The notes: a model not told the origin generated them from the letters alone. Shown: positions 44,792 to 54,623, numbered from the stretch's first letter. The stretch: DNA of 64,000 nucleotides from Ascarosepion bandense (GCA_037127315.1 JBBBDQ010000421.1:2683001-2747000); one strand, 5' to 3'. A program made the numbers and translations.

Positions 44792-45425
44792 TTGGAATAT
44801 AAAAGGGCCAGATTAGAGAAACTAACACATACTAAACAAAATGAAATCTCGAATTATTTCGATACGTCATTCTTATTAGAAACACGCACTCAGTATATCA
44901 GAAAAAAAAGATTGCTAATGTTGCGGCTAAAAAATAGCAAAGATATTTTACGATACCAAAAATACGTTTATGTAAATATCTTCTGACATGTTTTCAATGT
45001 TAACTATGTACCTGTTCCATTCTTTTTTGTCACGACAAATATTTTAAGAATATATTTCTCTGTCTATTTACTTGTGAAATCTTTTAAACCAAATGCATCT
45101 AAACAAATTCGTTACCACATTTGCAATATTCACGCCTGGTGCTAGTGTCTTTATGACAATGGCAGACGGATTCACTGTTTATAAAACCAGAACATTCAAA
45201 GACCGATTCCATGAAGTAGCAGTCTTCAGGAGTATTATATAAAAAACGATACAAACGTGGTAGCATTCTAATCACTGTAAGCATTTAACAAAGATTCTAT
45301 TATTTTTACTTAATAAGTAACCTAGTAGATACAGACATATGGGTATGCGAAAATGTGTTCCTGGATATGAAAGGAGTGAGATAGCTAATTAGCTGACTTA
45401 GAAAATTGAAGACATGAGTAAAGTG
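44792..45425. other. Unassigned sequence
   Basis: A 64-residue plus frame (44792-44986) and a 61-residue cysteine-containing minus frame (45099-45284) show no known domain. Confidence 0.45.
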
Positions 45426-45429
45426 AGAT

Positions 45430-45790
45430 ATTTTTACATAGCAGTTCGGTACTCTGTTTCTGTTGCCTCATGTCTCCTTTTCTTCTACGATTTGGCCCGC
45501 CGAGGTTGATATGCCATAAAACAAACAACAACCAACCAATCTTCTACAATAAAATTGTTCAGCATTCACTGACATATTAGAGTAGATATTGCATAGCAGT
45601 TCAGTATTCTTTTCTTTGTTTCTGCTACCTCACGTCTCTTCATCTATGATGAAATTGTTCAGCATTCATTGCCATATTGAGGGACAGATATTACATAGCA
45701 CTTTAGCACACTTACCTTTTTTTTCTGTTGCCTAACGTCTCTTCTTCATCTATGATGAAATTGTCTAGCATTCAATGCTATATTGATACG
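45430..45790 (-). mobile_element. LINE fragment amplified in tandem
   Basis: About three direct repeats of ~125 bp. Each has TTCTGTTGCCTCA/CTGCTACCTCACGTCTC, TCTATGATGAAATTGTTCAG, CATTCATTGCCATATTGA and CATAGCAGTTCAGTA. This corresponds to positions 3335-3445 of the second LINE family. The first unit is interrupted by the small insertion at 45489-45539. Confidence 0.85.
45489..45539 (+). mobile_element. Extremely truncated SINE 3' tail
   Basis: About 50 bp ending ATGCCATAAAACAAACAACA and ACCAACCAA, flanked by TCTTCTAC on both sides (45481-45488 and 45540-45547). The tail matches the end of the composite SINE at 59309-59693 (ATGCCATAAAACAAAACC...AACCAAC). It reads as a retrotransposition truncated almost to its 3' end, landing in the LINE tandem repeat. 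Confidence 0.7.
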
Positions 45791-46785
45791 GGCTCGATTG
45801 TTTGCGCTTTTCTTTTGGTCATTGGAGAGAAAATGAAAGAAACTGATAAAGTACAAACTTGAACTGGAATTTCTTAACCCACTTTTCGTGTCAATAGCCG
45901 TTAAGATATCAGCACAGCTTTTAAAGTAAGAAAGAAAGAAAGAAAGTAAAAAAAAAAGAAGAAAGCAAATAAGAGTTTTAAAAAATGCCATTTTTCTTTA
46001 TTATACGAGACTGATTTTCTTTTCCGATGACATTCAGATAAGACTCACTTCTAGTAATAACTTAATCTTAAAAAATGATTATTACTACTGATAGAATTCG
46101 CCCATCTTTATTTGTCTCTAAGTACAAATTATTAATCAAATTATTATTTTTTATCATTTCAATTAAGGAGTCTGAACTCTCTTAAGTGCTGCAAAAATCG
46201 GTACTCTTCAAAACAATAATGGACGAAAGAATGTCCCTTTTACGTTTCCAATTATAAAATAAAAAGGAAAACGAAATCTAGAGTTATCTTCATGGAAATA
46301 ATTTATGGCCGACTGCAGATAATTGCAATTAAATTCTTCGGAACATTGAAAACCTTTTCTGAATATTCTCAGTTAGAAAAAAATCTGATTAGTAAAATGG
46401 TTATTCAGGCACAAATTCATCATCTACTAACTGGAAATGAAACTTATGAATTGCTCTGTGAGTTAAGACATTTACTCAGACCGCCATTGTAGACAACCAC
46501 ATATAAAAGAGAATCATATTCTTCTACTTCCAAGTGCTGTATTCTTTTGTGATGTGGGTGATATTTTCCTGTTTTTTTGTAGCTCTCAATAAAGTTTCTC
46601 TTTTTGCTACCTTCCTATACCCGGTTCTTTCAAATATTTACATAAGCTCCTTAGGTAAGTTATGCGCTGTTTTCTTTTGTCATACTTACCTTCAAATTTT
46701 CTACGCGCGCTTTCCTTATTATGTGTGCTAAAATGTTCAACATCTGATGCTCAGTATAAGAGTCGTCTTTATTTGTATTTTCTCC
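45791..46785. other. Unassigned sequence
   Basis: A 66-residue plus frame at 46292-46492 has a protein-like composition (ending ELRHLLRPPL) but no identifiable domain. Confidence 0.4.
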
Positions 46786-46789
46786 TAAG

Positions 46790-47200
46790 CTTCGTCGCTG
46801 TTCCATAATATTATAAGCATCCTTCTATCGAACCGCGTTTCTGTTGTCTCAAATCTCCTTTCATCTGTGATGAGATTGTCCAGCCTACTGTCATAAAGAA
46901 GGACTGATAGTACAGTGAAATACTATTTGTTTTTAATAAACTATCCTGTTTCTTGATACTTTGCTTAGAATTTGGACGTTAGATTTCGCAATTCCCATGC
47001 GCTCTTGGATTTTGGGGTTGCCTTTTCCACCCTCTATTTAAAAATCCTCTTATAGTTAAAATTTTGTAATTACTTAATTTTGGTACCCTAATTTACTCAT
47101 TCACATTTTCGGCTGTTCTTTTTGCTGACAACTATACATTTTACCGATATTTACATGTTCACTAATTAGTAATCCATTATGAAACATTCATTTTATTCAC
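46790..47200 (-). mobile_element. Second LINE family fragment
   Basis: Same order as 3290-3600: GCATCCTTCT, GAACC, TTTCTGTTGTCTCA, CATCTGTGATGAGATTGTCC, CTGTTTCTTGATACTTTGCT, CTTGGATTTTGGGGTTGC. The frame is lost. Confidence 0.75.
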
Positions 47201-47928
47201 TAAACACATCTTATATGAACACAAAGCTACTATTACTATAAGCACCCATGTAGATAGAAACTCACGATATGAGGTTACTGGTCTGCAGGACAAGCTATCT
47301 ACCTACCGCACAATAGAATATGCTTTTCATTATTATTCTTATTACTATTATTAGTATTATTGAGATTTGCATGGTGTTGGCTTCAAACTAGTTATATAAT
47401 TGTGGTTCTTTGTCAAGTATCTAAACCTCACATAGCAAGTAACTAATACTTACTGTCCCTGAGGTGCTTTTAGCAACACTAATATAGTGTGTGATTTTGA
47501 TGGTATTAAGTTGTTTTTGGAGATTTTTTGTAATTGATCCATAGGCTTCAATGATAATCGCTACTATATTGTCATGTAAATTCCTCAGCTAGTTCTCAAG
47601 CTTTTCAACTTCTTTACCTGCAACGTAGGGATCACCAGGGAATTCTACATATATCAATAGATACTGACGGGAGTTTTTATGTTCGACGTTATATCTTGTC
47701 TGTAGGTATTCAGTTACTTTGTGAATCTAAAGTGTTTCACATATATGTTTCCCCATATTTATCCCGACTTATGTTTGTACGAAAGATTTGAATGCATAAT
47801 TTCAACATTAACAATAATGTGGATGCGAACACACTTCGTCATGGCGTCTCTTATAATGTCTTTGCTTAAGTATTTCACATATGTAATAGACTCCATTTTT
47901 AGACGCAACCGACGCTTATCCGATTCAT
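47201..47928. other. Unassigned sequence
   Basis: No gene; a 69-residue plus frame at 47721-47930 lies next to the LINE relic and has no domain. Confidence 0.45.
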
Positions 47929-47954
47929 AAATTATTATTATTATATATTTTTCA

Positions 47955-48609
47955 TCATATTTCGATTTCTACTATGGTTGAACTACCTACCAAGTCTGCA
48001 GAAAGACCTAAGGCAGGTCGTGGTGTGTCGTTATGGCTCCATTTCATGTTTTTTTCTGTCTCCTCTATCATCCCTAGCGTTACATAGACAAAGTTTCCAG
48101 GGATTCTTTCAGTGTGTTGTCTTGTTCCTTTTTTTATCATTCCAAATGCACCTACTATCACTGGCACGACTCTTGTTTTCAATTTCCACATTTTTTTTAT
48201 TTCAATTTCCAGGTCATTATATTTTGACAATTTTTCGAATTTCTCTGTTGCTATGTTACAATCCTCTGGATAAGCAATATCAATTAATATGCAATTTTTT
48301 TCTGGTTTTTAACAATAATGTCCTGCCTATTTGCTTTAATTTTTCTGTGTGTAGATGCTGTAATCCCATAGAATGTTGATATCTTCTATTTCTGTAACCG
48401 GTGCTGGGTGATGTTCATACCAATGTTTGTTTACAGAGTTTCCATAGTGTTTGCACATTGTCCATTGTAAATATTGCCCCACTCTATCGTGACGATTTTT
48501 TTATATTCATCTGTGGCAGGTACAGAACATCCTTAGATTAGATGGTCTATTGTTTCTTGGTGTTTATCACAGAACCTGCATTTTGGATCCACATTATTAT
48601 GTATAATGT
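47955..48609 (-). pseudogene. LINE zinc-knuckle and restriction-like endonuclease
   Basis: From the 5' side: DPKCRFCDKHQETIDHLI (CCHC-type knuckle), then SVPATDEYKK, NKHWYEHHPAPVTEIE, INILWDYSIYT, RQDIIVKNQKK and LIDIAYPEDCNIATEKFEKL. These are followed by the clean 91-codon frame 48230-47955 (SKYNDLEIEIKKMWKLKTRV; PVIVGAFGMIKKGT; ending EIEI and stop). Family members read RPDIV..K..K..LIDIAVPSD, a PD-(D/E)xK nuclease; here the proline is glutamine. Three or more frameshifts/stops lie between 48260 and 48540. A piece between IPGN and FVYVTLGMIEE is deleted relative to the copy at 49735. Confidence 0.8.
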
Positions 48610-48620
48610 TTGCCTGAAAG
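48610..48620. repeat. Target-site duplication, left
   Basis: TTGCCTGAAAG, identical to 49071-49081. Confidence 0.95.
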
Positions 48621-48621
48621 G

Positions 48622-48741
48622 GCTTAGGGCCTATCACGTTGAATACACCGGTTCTCGCTCGATCACCGAAGTTAAGCAACGTTGAGCCTAGTCAGTAATT
48701 AGATGGGTGACCGCTTGGGAATACCAGGTGCTGTAAGCGTT
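48622..48741 (+). rRNA. 5S rRNA-like sequence (SINE 5' part)
   Basis: Length ~120 nt, as for 5S rRNA. Near-canonical blocks: CACGTTGAATACACCGGTTC, GATCACCGAAGTTAAGCAAC, GATGGGTGACCGCTTGGGAA and TACCAGGTGCTGTAAGC. The internal promoter box A (GAAGTTAAGC, 48670-48679) is intact and box C (48701-48722) nearly so. Substitutions at the 5' end (GCTTAGGGCCTATC) and near 48680-48700 weaken the terminal stem. No T-run terminator follows; the sequence reads on into the linker and tRNA part. Its position inside the target-site duplication shows it moved as part of the SINE and is not a host 5S gene. Confidence 0.92.
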
Positions 48742-48758
48742 TAGTGACGGATGTACGT

Positions 48759-48830
48759 TGTGGTGCAGTAGATATCGGCTCGGAAAGAGAAATCGGTGAG
48801 CCGAGTTCGAATTCCAGTTGAATACTCTGC
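48759..48830 (+). promoter_or_regulatory. Pol III A and B boxes of the SINE
   Basis: A box TGGTGCAGTAG (48761-48771) and B box GAGTTCGAATTCC (48803-48815), spaced 31 bp. This is compatible with a type 2 promoter. Confidence 0.85.
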
Positions 48831-49070
48831 ATTCATTTAAGCACTGGTACCCTTGGGAAAGGTATTAATCCGTCCATTCCCTCCAGTTATGGGTTAAATA
48901 ACAAGGGTAGGACTTGGGGACCCTGCTCTTAAAAGCAAATCCCAATGAATCGTGAAAAGAAAAACGTTGTAAAAATAAAATAACCTTACCCAAAAAATCA
49001 CTGGTTATGACCTTAAAATGATCCCATAAGGATTGATAGGTCGTTAAGCCTTAAAAACAAACAATCAAAC

Positions 49071-49081
49071 TTGCCTGAAAG
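49071..49081. repeat. Target-site duplication, right
   Basis: TTGCCTGAAAG, identical to 48610-48620. Confidence 0.95.
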
Positions 49082-49123
49082 TTCCTAGTGAAAAGACTTT
49101 GGTCTTGCGCTGCAAGAATAAAG

Positions 49124-49124
<1 letters not shown>

Positions 49125-49171
<47 letters not shown>

Positions 49172-49172
49172 C
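49125..49172. repeat. (TTA)n microsatellite
   Basis: About 15 units, marking the 5' break of the LINE relic. Confidence 0.95.
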
Positions 49173-49174
49173 AT

Positions 49175-49730
49175 TATACAAAAAGAGACAATGGGGTACC
49201 ACTATATAAAACCCAATATACCTATCAACTGACCCAAAATGATAATCTTACACTAGGTACAGATTTAACAACGAAATGCACAAGGTATGATAATAGGATA
49301 AGAGCGGCAAATAAGCTGTAACGCTATTATCATGGTAGATGTTAACGTGAACTAAATTCCTTGGTTCTACCACTTCTGAACTTCGCAGCTACGACCCCCA
49401 AGCTCCGTACATCCTCATTCCCTTCATATTCCATTGATGAGGAATAATTTCCAAATAGCTTCTTTTTTTCAGGAGTGTTGTAATGTGGAATGGACTCCCG
49501 AGTGCTATAATTCTTTGATCATTATAACCGTAGCCTTTTCAATTCGAGAATATGTAACATTATTTATCTTACATATCCCATAATAAACAATTTTTTTCCT
49601 CCTTATATGTCCTTAAACGTCACAATTCAGCAATACCCTACTTTGAGTGTCACATTGTATTGGGCAAACCATGGTGAGAAAAATGTGTAGAGTCAATTAA
49701 GATCAGAATCTGGGAAAGCAGTGATTATTA
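49175..49730. other. Unassigned sequence
   Basis: No recognised gene. GGAATGGACTCCCGAGTGCT at about 49489 faintly recalls the LINE codons for WNSLP, but no longer match was found. Confidence 0.4.
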
Positions 49731-49734
49731 TTAT

Positions 49735-49936
49735 TATTATGTCATTTTTCATCATATTTCGATTTCTGCTTTGGTCTCACTACCAACCAAGTCTGCGGGG
49801 AGACCTAAGGCAGGTAGTGGCGTGTTATGACTCCATTTCATGTTTTTCTATCTTCCCTATCATCTCCAGCATTACATAGATAAAGTTTTCCTTAGTGTGT
49901 GGGCTGTACTTAATAAGACAATTTTTTGTATATCTC

Positions 49937-49937
<1 letters not shown>
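49735..49937 (-). mobile_element. Second copy of the REL-endonuclease LINE 3' end
   Basis: Same 3' end as 47940-48100 in the same orientation: complement of CATTTTTCATCATATTTCGA, then ACCAAGTCTGC, AGACCTAAGGCAGGT and CTCCATTTCATGTTTTTCTA. The minus strand gives LPALGLPADLVGSET and the final EIEI and stop. It extends further upstream than the first copy there, through the complement of GTGGGCTGTACTTAATAAGA, which is deleted in the copy at 47955. It is bounded by TTA tracts on both sides. Confidence 0.8.
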
Positions 49938-49986
<49 letters not shown>

Positions 49987-49987
49987 G
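49938..49987. repeat. (TTA)n microsatellite
   Basis: About 16 units, slightly interrupted after 49985. Confidence 0.95.
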
Positions 49988-50009
49988 TTGTTATTATTAT
50001 TAGTAGTAT

Positions 50010-50985
50010 TATAAACCTTTATTTTGAGCGTTCTCTATTATAAAATGCATTCAATATTTTTAGACAAGGCATCAAGAGGTATTATTTTCTCATTTATATT
50101 GTTGTAAGGAATTTATTTTTACAGATACAAAATTTCGGTAAAATCTTGTAAGCATTGTATGAGATCTTTTGAATATTTTAAGTCAATAAATCAATAATCA
50201 ATTTCTGAATGACACCGAACAACTTCCTCAACCTCGTCTGTTACAAGAATATCTCAGATGACCAGTGCTAACGTTAAATAAAATTACCTGTTTCACGCTT
50301 AGCGATTGAAAGAAATGTTTATTATTCTTATTGTATCCTTGTCTATCATGTAAAGTCAATGAATTGGTTTCGTCTGAGACTTGTCGGCTGGCCGAATGGA
50401 AAAATGAAAAAATGATCGAACCTTCGAGCGTTTAGTAACTGAAACATCAATGGCGATCGTTTGAGCGATAACAAAGAACAACATTTCAACGGATTCACTC
50501 ATCGAATTTCTACGCGCTCTATCTGTATAACATGACCAGAGTGACCCCCAAAGCAGTCGAAATATTCTGAACTAAGACATCTCATTCTGCTGCAACTGGA
50601 AGTAAAGTATCCAGGCGCACCATTATGACTCTTGTGACTTCTGTCCTCACAGAATTTTCCAACCTTATGAAATTGTGCCAGACAAGAGTTGGCTTAGTAA
50701 AGTAGCAACAAGCATCTAAATAACGCTTAACAAATTATACTCAGTAAGTTCTGTATAGTCGTCGTAACCTTTGTTCATATGCACTAATTTTTTTTATTGT
50801 AGCGTTAACATGCATCAAAACATTTTTGAAAAATGTTGTGGATTCTTGTTTAGAAACCCACACAATTTAATAATAACATAAAAACAGATATGAGAGAAAA
50901 AATGTAAGTATATTGAACGAAAGATATGCAACCTGTACACGGTTAGTAAATTCAAGAATACTTGTTAGTAGGAGTCAAATATATA
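50010..50985. other. Unassigned sequence
   Basis: No gene or repeat recognised; only short open frames. Confidence 0.5.
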
Positions 50986-50987
50986 CA

Positions 50988-51084
50988 AAGAAGTAAGTCC
51001 GAGTACACTTAGTACTCGGACTTACTTCTTGGTGCGTTGGTCAGTAAGAATATAGACTTACTATATTCTTACTGACCAACGCAC
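50988..51084. repeat. Two adjacent perfect hairpins
   Basis: Hairpin 1: a 19-bp perfect stem (50988-51006 with 51012-51030). Hairpin 2: a 24-bp perfect stem (51032-51055 with 51061-51084). Each has the same 5-nt loop, ACTTA, and one base separates them. No coding or tRNA similarity. Confidence 0.97.
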
Positions 51085-51089
51085 GGCGG

Positions 51090-52000
51090 ATCAACTACTA
51101 TGACAAACACCAACTCTAACAACAACAAAAACACTCTAACACACTACAGAAACACTCGTTCTCTGTAGGCAGGATTATTTGTATACCTTGGGCGAGTCTA
51201 TTGAGTGTATAAAAAGGTGCGACCCCCCCCCCCCCCGCCGCAAAAAAAGAAGATGGGACAAAAAAAAGTAGAAGTTCTCTGTATTTTCTTCCGCCAAAAT
51301 TCCATCTGGCCTGGCCGATTGTTTATCTAAGAAATAAAAAAAAACACAATTGCAGATTTTCCTATATCCCAATATGCTTCCGCTAAACATTGACATTATC
51401 CAATTAGATACTTAACCAACCCTTTTATTTCTATCACTAATTTCAATATATGTCGCAGGTGATTAGAAACCCGCAACCCCCCCCCCCACACACACACATA
51501 GATTATACTTTAGAACATGTACAAACTACAATCTGCGACAAAATTGTACATTTTGCTTCCACATTAAAAGAACAACATCTCATCAGGTAGATAATAGTGA
51601 TGGTAATAAATTTTTTTAAAGAAAATTCAAGAAACTCACTACCTTTTAATTTTGGAAAACTTTTTTGTACAAAGTAAAGACGGTAAAAAAGATAAGAAAG
51701 AAAAAAGAGAAATAAAAAGAGGGAAAGAAAAAGGAAAGATAAGGTCACTTTGCTTTTTATTTCCTCTGTCTTCCTCTTTCTTTCTCCTTTTTCTTGATTT
51801 CGCTTTTTGCTTTCTCATCTTTCCACCAGTGAGACTAACCACACCCCATTACAGACACCTGCCCAATCCACAGAGCACAACTCTTGTTTATACTGCAATG
51901 CTGAGCAGGCCTTAGGATTTCTAGAAGAGAATGCATAATCCGGCGTGATCCCTATATAATTAATTTCCCTAAACCAACTAATCAACATTCACCACACACA
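51090..52000. other. Unassigned with C runs and a purine/pyrimidine block
   Basis: C runs lie at 51219-51233 and about 51477-51487. From about 51672 to 51745 the plus strand is almost all purine (GAAAGAAAAA type), then from 51765 to 51830 mostly pyrimidine (CTTTCTCCTTTTTC). The two halves are roughly complementary. Frames here are low complexity. Confidence 0.7.
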
Positions 52001-52004
52001 GCAT

Positions 52005-52425
52005 AATTCACTCATTCACAGTTAGATCAACCAAATGCAGACGACAATTTTACTCCTGCAGCTTATTTTCTCGCACTTCCCGCCTGTGGAACTCGCTTCC
52101 ATATTCTTGCTTTCCTGACGGCTACAACCTCCAGGGATTTAAATGCAACGTCAGTACTCATCTTTTAATCACTTGACTGTAGTTCTTTCTACACCACCCT
52201 GTATATCCTTTTCTTTCTCTCCACCTTTGCAACTGTCATCACACCTGTATTCCCATCCTTCTCTTGCTTCTTTCTAACTGGTTCGTCTTTCTCTTCACTC
52301 TCTTCCCTCTCTCCTATCTAATCTTTTTACTCTTATGTAGCCCGATAATCTTTTTACTTTTATGTAGCCCCTGCACATCAGTGACGTTACCGCCTTGCTC
52401 GGGGTGATACGATTAAAAAAAAATA
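52005..52425 (+). mobile_element. Jockey/CR1-like LINE, 3' end fragment
   Basis: The plus strand gives SQLDQPNADDNFTPAAYFLA, and the codons for LPACGTRF in the next frame. The 3' UTR follows, with a small internal duplication (TAATCTTTTTACTYTTATGTAGCCC twice, about 52319-52370) and the terminus GCCTTGCTCGGGGTGATACG with an A tail near 52425. Confidence 0.9.
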
Positions 52426-52679
52426 ATTCACGTTAAATGACTAAACGCATGATTTATATCGTAACTCTATACTTATCGAAATAAAAATAATATATATCAA
52501 CGCTACGAAAGTGTATAGCCATAATTAATTACTACTGAAATAATGTGCGGTATGTATGCCCTAAGATAATGAAAAATAAAAACGGTGTTGTTAAATAAAA
52601 AAATCAAGCATTCACCCGGAAAGTTAACATTTTTACGGTAACATCACACAATTTCATATTCCTTCTCGCTCTTAGTAAT

Positions 52680-52835
52680 ATATTTCTGGCATCCTACCAA
52701 CGTCCGCTCCGGCATTCATTCACATAATCTTGTCACGCATACAGCTAACTTCTAACACTATCATTTTTGCCTATAGTATGATCTGTGAGTGTCAAATTTT
52801 CCAAGCCCTCCTTCCTCATTATTCGCTCTAGAAAT
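52680..52835 (-). mobile_element. Second LINE family, short fragment
   Basis: CAAATTTTCCAAGCCCTCCT, TCCTCATTATTCGCTC and GAAATGTCAGCTGT follow 3178-3235 (the complement of the codons for LGHAMRKEGLENLIL). Confidence 0.65.
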
Positions 52836-53036
52836 GTCAGCTGTTTTTTTTATCTTTTTTTAAGTAAAAGCGTTCTTTATATCTTTTTCTTTTATTAAAA
52901 TCGTATCTCTATCTCTGTCCGTTGGCCTGGCTGTCTCTCTTTCCCTGCCGCTCTATTTTTCTTTCTCACTCTCTCTCTCTCTCTCTCTTTCATTATTATT
53001 ACGATAGAAGCATACTGCAACTTAATAGTTACAAAG

Positions 53037-53063
53037 TTTCGGTGTTTAATACATCATCATCAG
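53037..53063 (-). other. Hammerhead-like CTGATGA...GAAA motif
   Basis: On the minus strand: CTGATGA, GATGT-loop-ACACC (four of five pairs), then GAAAC. This fits the CUGAUGA, stem II, GAAA core. Stems I and III are not evident. Confidence 0.35.
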
Positions 53064-53069
53064 ACCGTG

Positions 53070-54620
53070 AAACGTGGTTAATTTTCTTGGTTATACATAT
53101 ATAGATAAGTAGATTTAAAAAATAAAATAAAACTAAAAATAAAGAAGGCCATCAAATCACATAAATTGAGGTGGGAGGTTGTTACATTTTAAAGAATTGT
53201 GTGTGTGAACCCATACAAAAAATGTATTAATGTGTTATCAAAGAAGACTAGCTATATCAAAAGTTTAAACAGGAAAGAAATAAGTTGGTAACAGAACATA
53301 AAAAGCGAAGAGGCGGAAAAAATAAAATAAAAATAAAACATAAAGAATAAGAATAAGATAAAAAAAATCCTTAAAGTTTTTTTTTATATAAAAAAAAATC
53401 CCAAATAGATGAGAAAGAACAAAGTTTTAGAAACATGGATCTTCCTACAACCACATGGTCAAATCTCTTGACAAATCTAGCCGCAGGTAACGTGTGCATA
53501 TCAGTTTAAATGTATGTAAGTGATTTCTTCATACTGATGCCTACATAACAAACTGTATCAATGTGGGCTAGATTCACTTTTGTCAAAGGTCAATAGAAGT
53601 CTAAATGATTGACCCAGATTTGTATTCATGACCTGACCAACCAATGAGTGTCGTTTTATGGCTATTCCGAGCGACGATAATCTGTGAAGGTATCGCTTAA
53701 TCACAACTTACGTAATGGAGGGTCCCTTATTGCTGGGAAGGCGAGAAACAGAGATCAACTCGGAGGAAGGAAATTGGGTATGGGCAAAAAGACGGTGGGT
53801 TTTTTATAACGGAGAAAATTAATCGGGTTGAAAAGCAAATAGGCGGGAAAGGGATCAGTGTGGCGCAGCTGAATAAAGGTCAGGAAAATAATTACTTATA
53901 CAACCTTAAACTACGTGTTTTTTTGGAGATATTCACTGAAATCTTTAGAAACAGTATTTTCAGTTTTTTCACACAAGTATTCAATCGACTTGGACATTCT
54001 TTTCTTTTATCTATGCTTCTTTGAAAAGCCGCATTTTCTTTGGAAATAATAGGCTAATGTAAATATTCGCTTTATTTTTTTTATAACAAAATCTTTTATT
54101 AGGATAAATTCCTAAGATAATTCTTCAATCTTATTTTTATTTTTCATTGATTACTTATGAAGTTTACACTACCATTAATTTAAATTGTGAAGTCCGTCGA
54201 AACGTAACGATTCCAGTTTAAAATCTTTGGAATGATTGTTTAAATTCCCGATAAAAAAAGAATGAAAGGAAAAGACAATATATGAATATGGCTTTCTATC
54301 TTGGCTCTAAGGTTCTTTGCGACATAATTGTAGAAAATTATAATATCGGATGTTGTGTCATGATATAGAGGAAAATAGCCATTTGCTCCCAATTCGTCAT
54401 TAAAACGTGCCAGTTGCCCAATTATAGTTTTTTCAGGTTCCATTGATTTATAATAAATATTTTTTTAATCTTTTTAATCCAACAAAAAATATGTTCTTTC
54501 GTAAACATTTTCAAATAAGATGCTGAATCATGTTTAGAATTTAATGTTGAAGAGTAGTGACAAAAGATGCGAACATTGCTTCTTGTTAAAACTGTTCATT
54601 TCAGTGTTCATAATTTATAC
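53070..54620. other. Unassigned AT-rich sequence
   Basis: No gene recognised; a 67-residue minus frame at 54240-54443 shows no domain. Confidence 0.5.
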
Positions 54621-54622
54621 AA

Positions 54623-54623
<1 letters not shown>

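Larger units (their letters stand above)
48621..49070 (+). mobile_element. Composite 5S rRNA-tRNA SINE, full length
   Basis: A 450-bp unit bounded by a perfect 11-bp duplication. It has four parts: a 5S rRNA-like sequence (48622-48741), a ~20-bp linker (TTTAGTGACGGATGTACGTT), a tRNA-like SINE head and body (48760 to about 48960), and an A/C-rich tail (AAAAACAAACAATCAAAC). It thus has both a type 1 internal Pol III promoter (5S) and a type 2 promoter (A and B boxes). The body follows the short SINE at 29902 up to ATGGGTTAAATAACA, then switches to a different 3' part (GTAGGACTTGGGGACCCTG) shared with 59309-59693. Insertion lies inside the coding frame of a LINE relic, so the SINE is younger than that LINE. 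Confidence 0.92.
47930..49120 (-). mobile_element. REL-endonuclease LINE relic, split by a SINE
   Basis: The minus strand carries the 3' part of a LINE ORF, with an AAATATGATGAAAAAT end and ATA-rich tail at 47930-47960. The ORF continues from 48620 to the other side of the SINE at 49082-49115 (AAQDQSLFTRNFQ). The 5' side ends at a TTA microsatellite. The cysteine/histidine motif (DPKCRFCDKHQETIDHLI) and the endonuclease-like motif (RQDIIVKNQKK...LIDIAYPEDCNIA) show it belongs with R2/R4/NeSL-type elements, which use a restriction-like endonuclease. Confidence 0.82.

Noticed and set aside
48622..48741. Functional 5S rRNA gene
   Set aside because: It lies inside a SINE target-site duplication, lacks a T-run terminator, and has substitutions in the terminal stem; called a SINE part instead.
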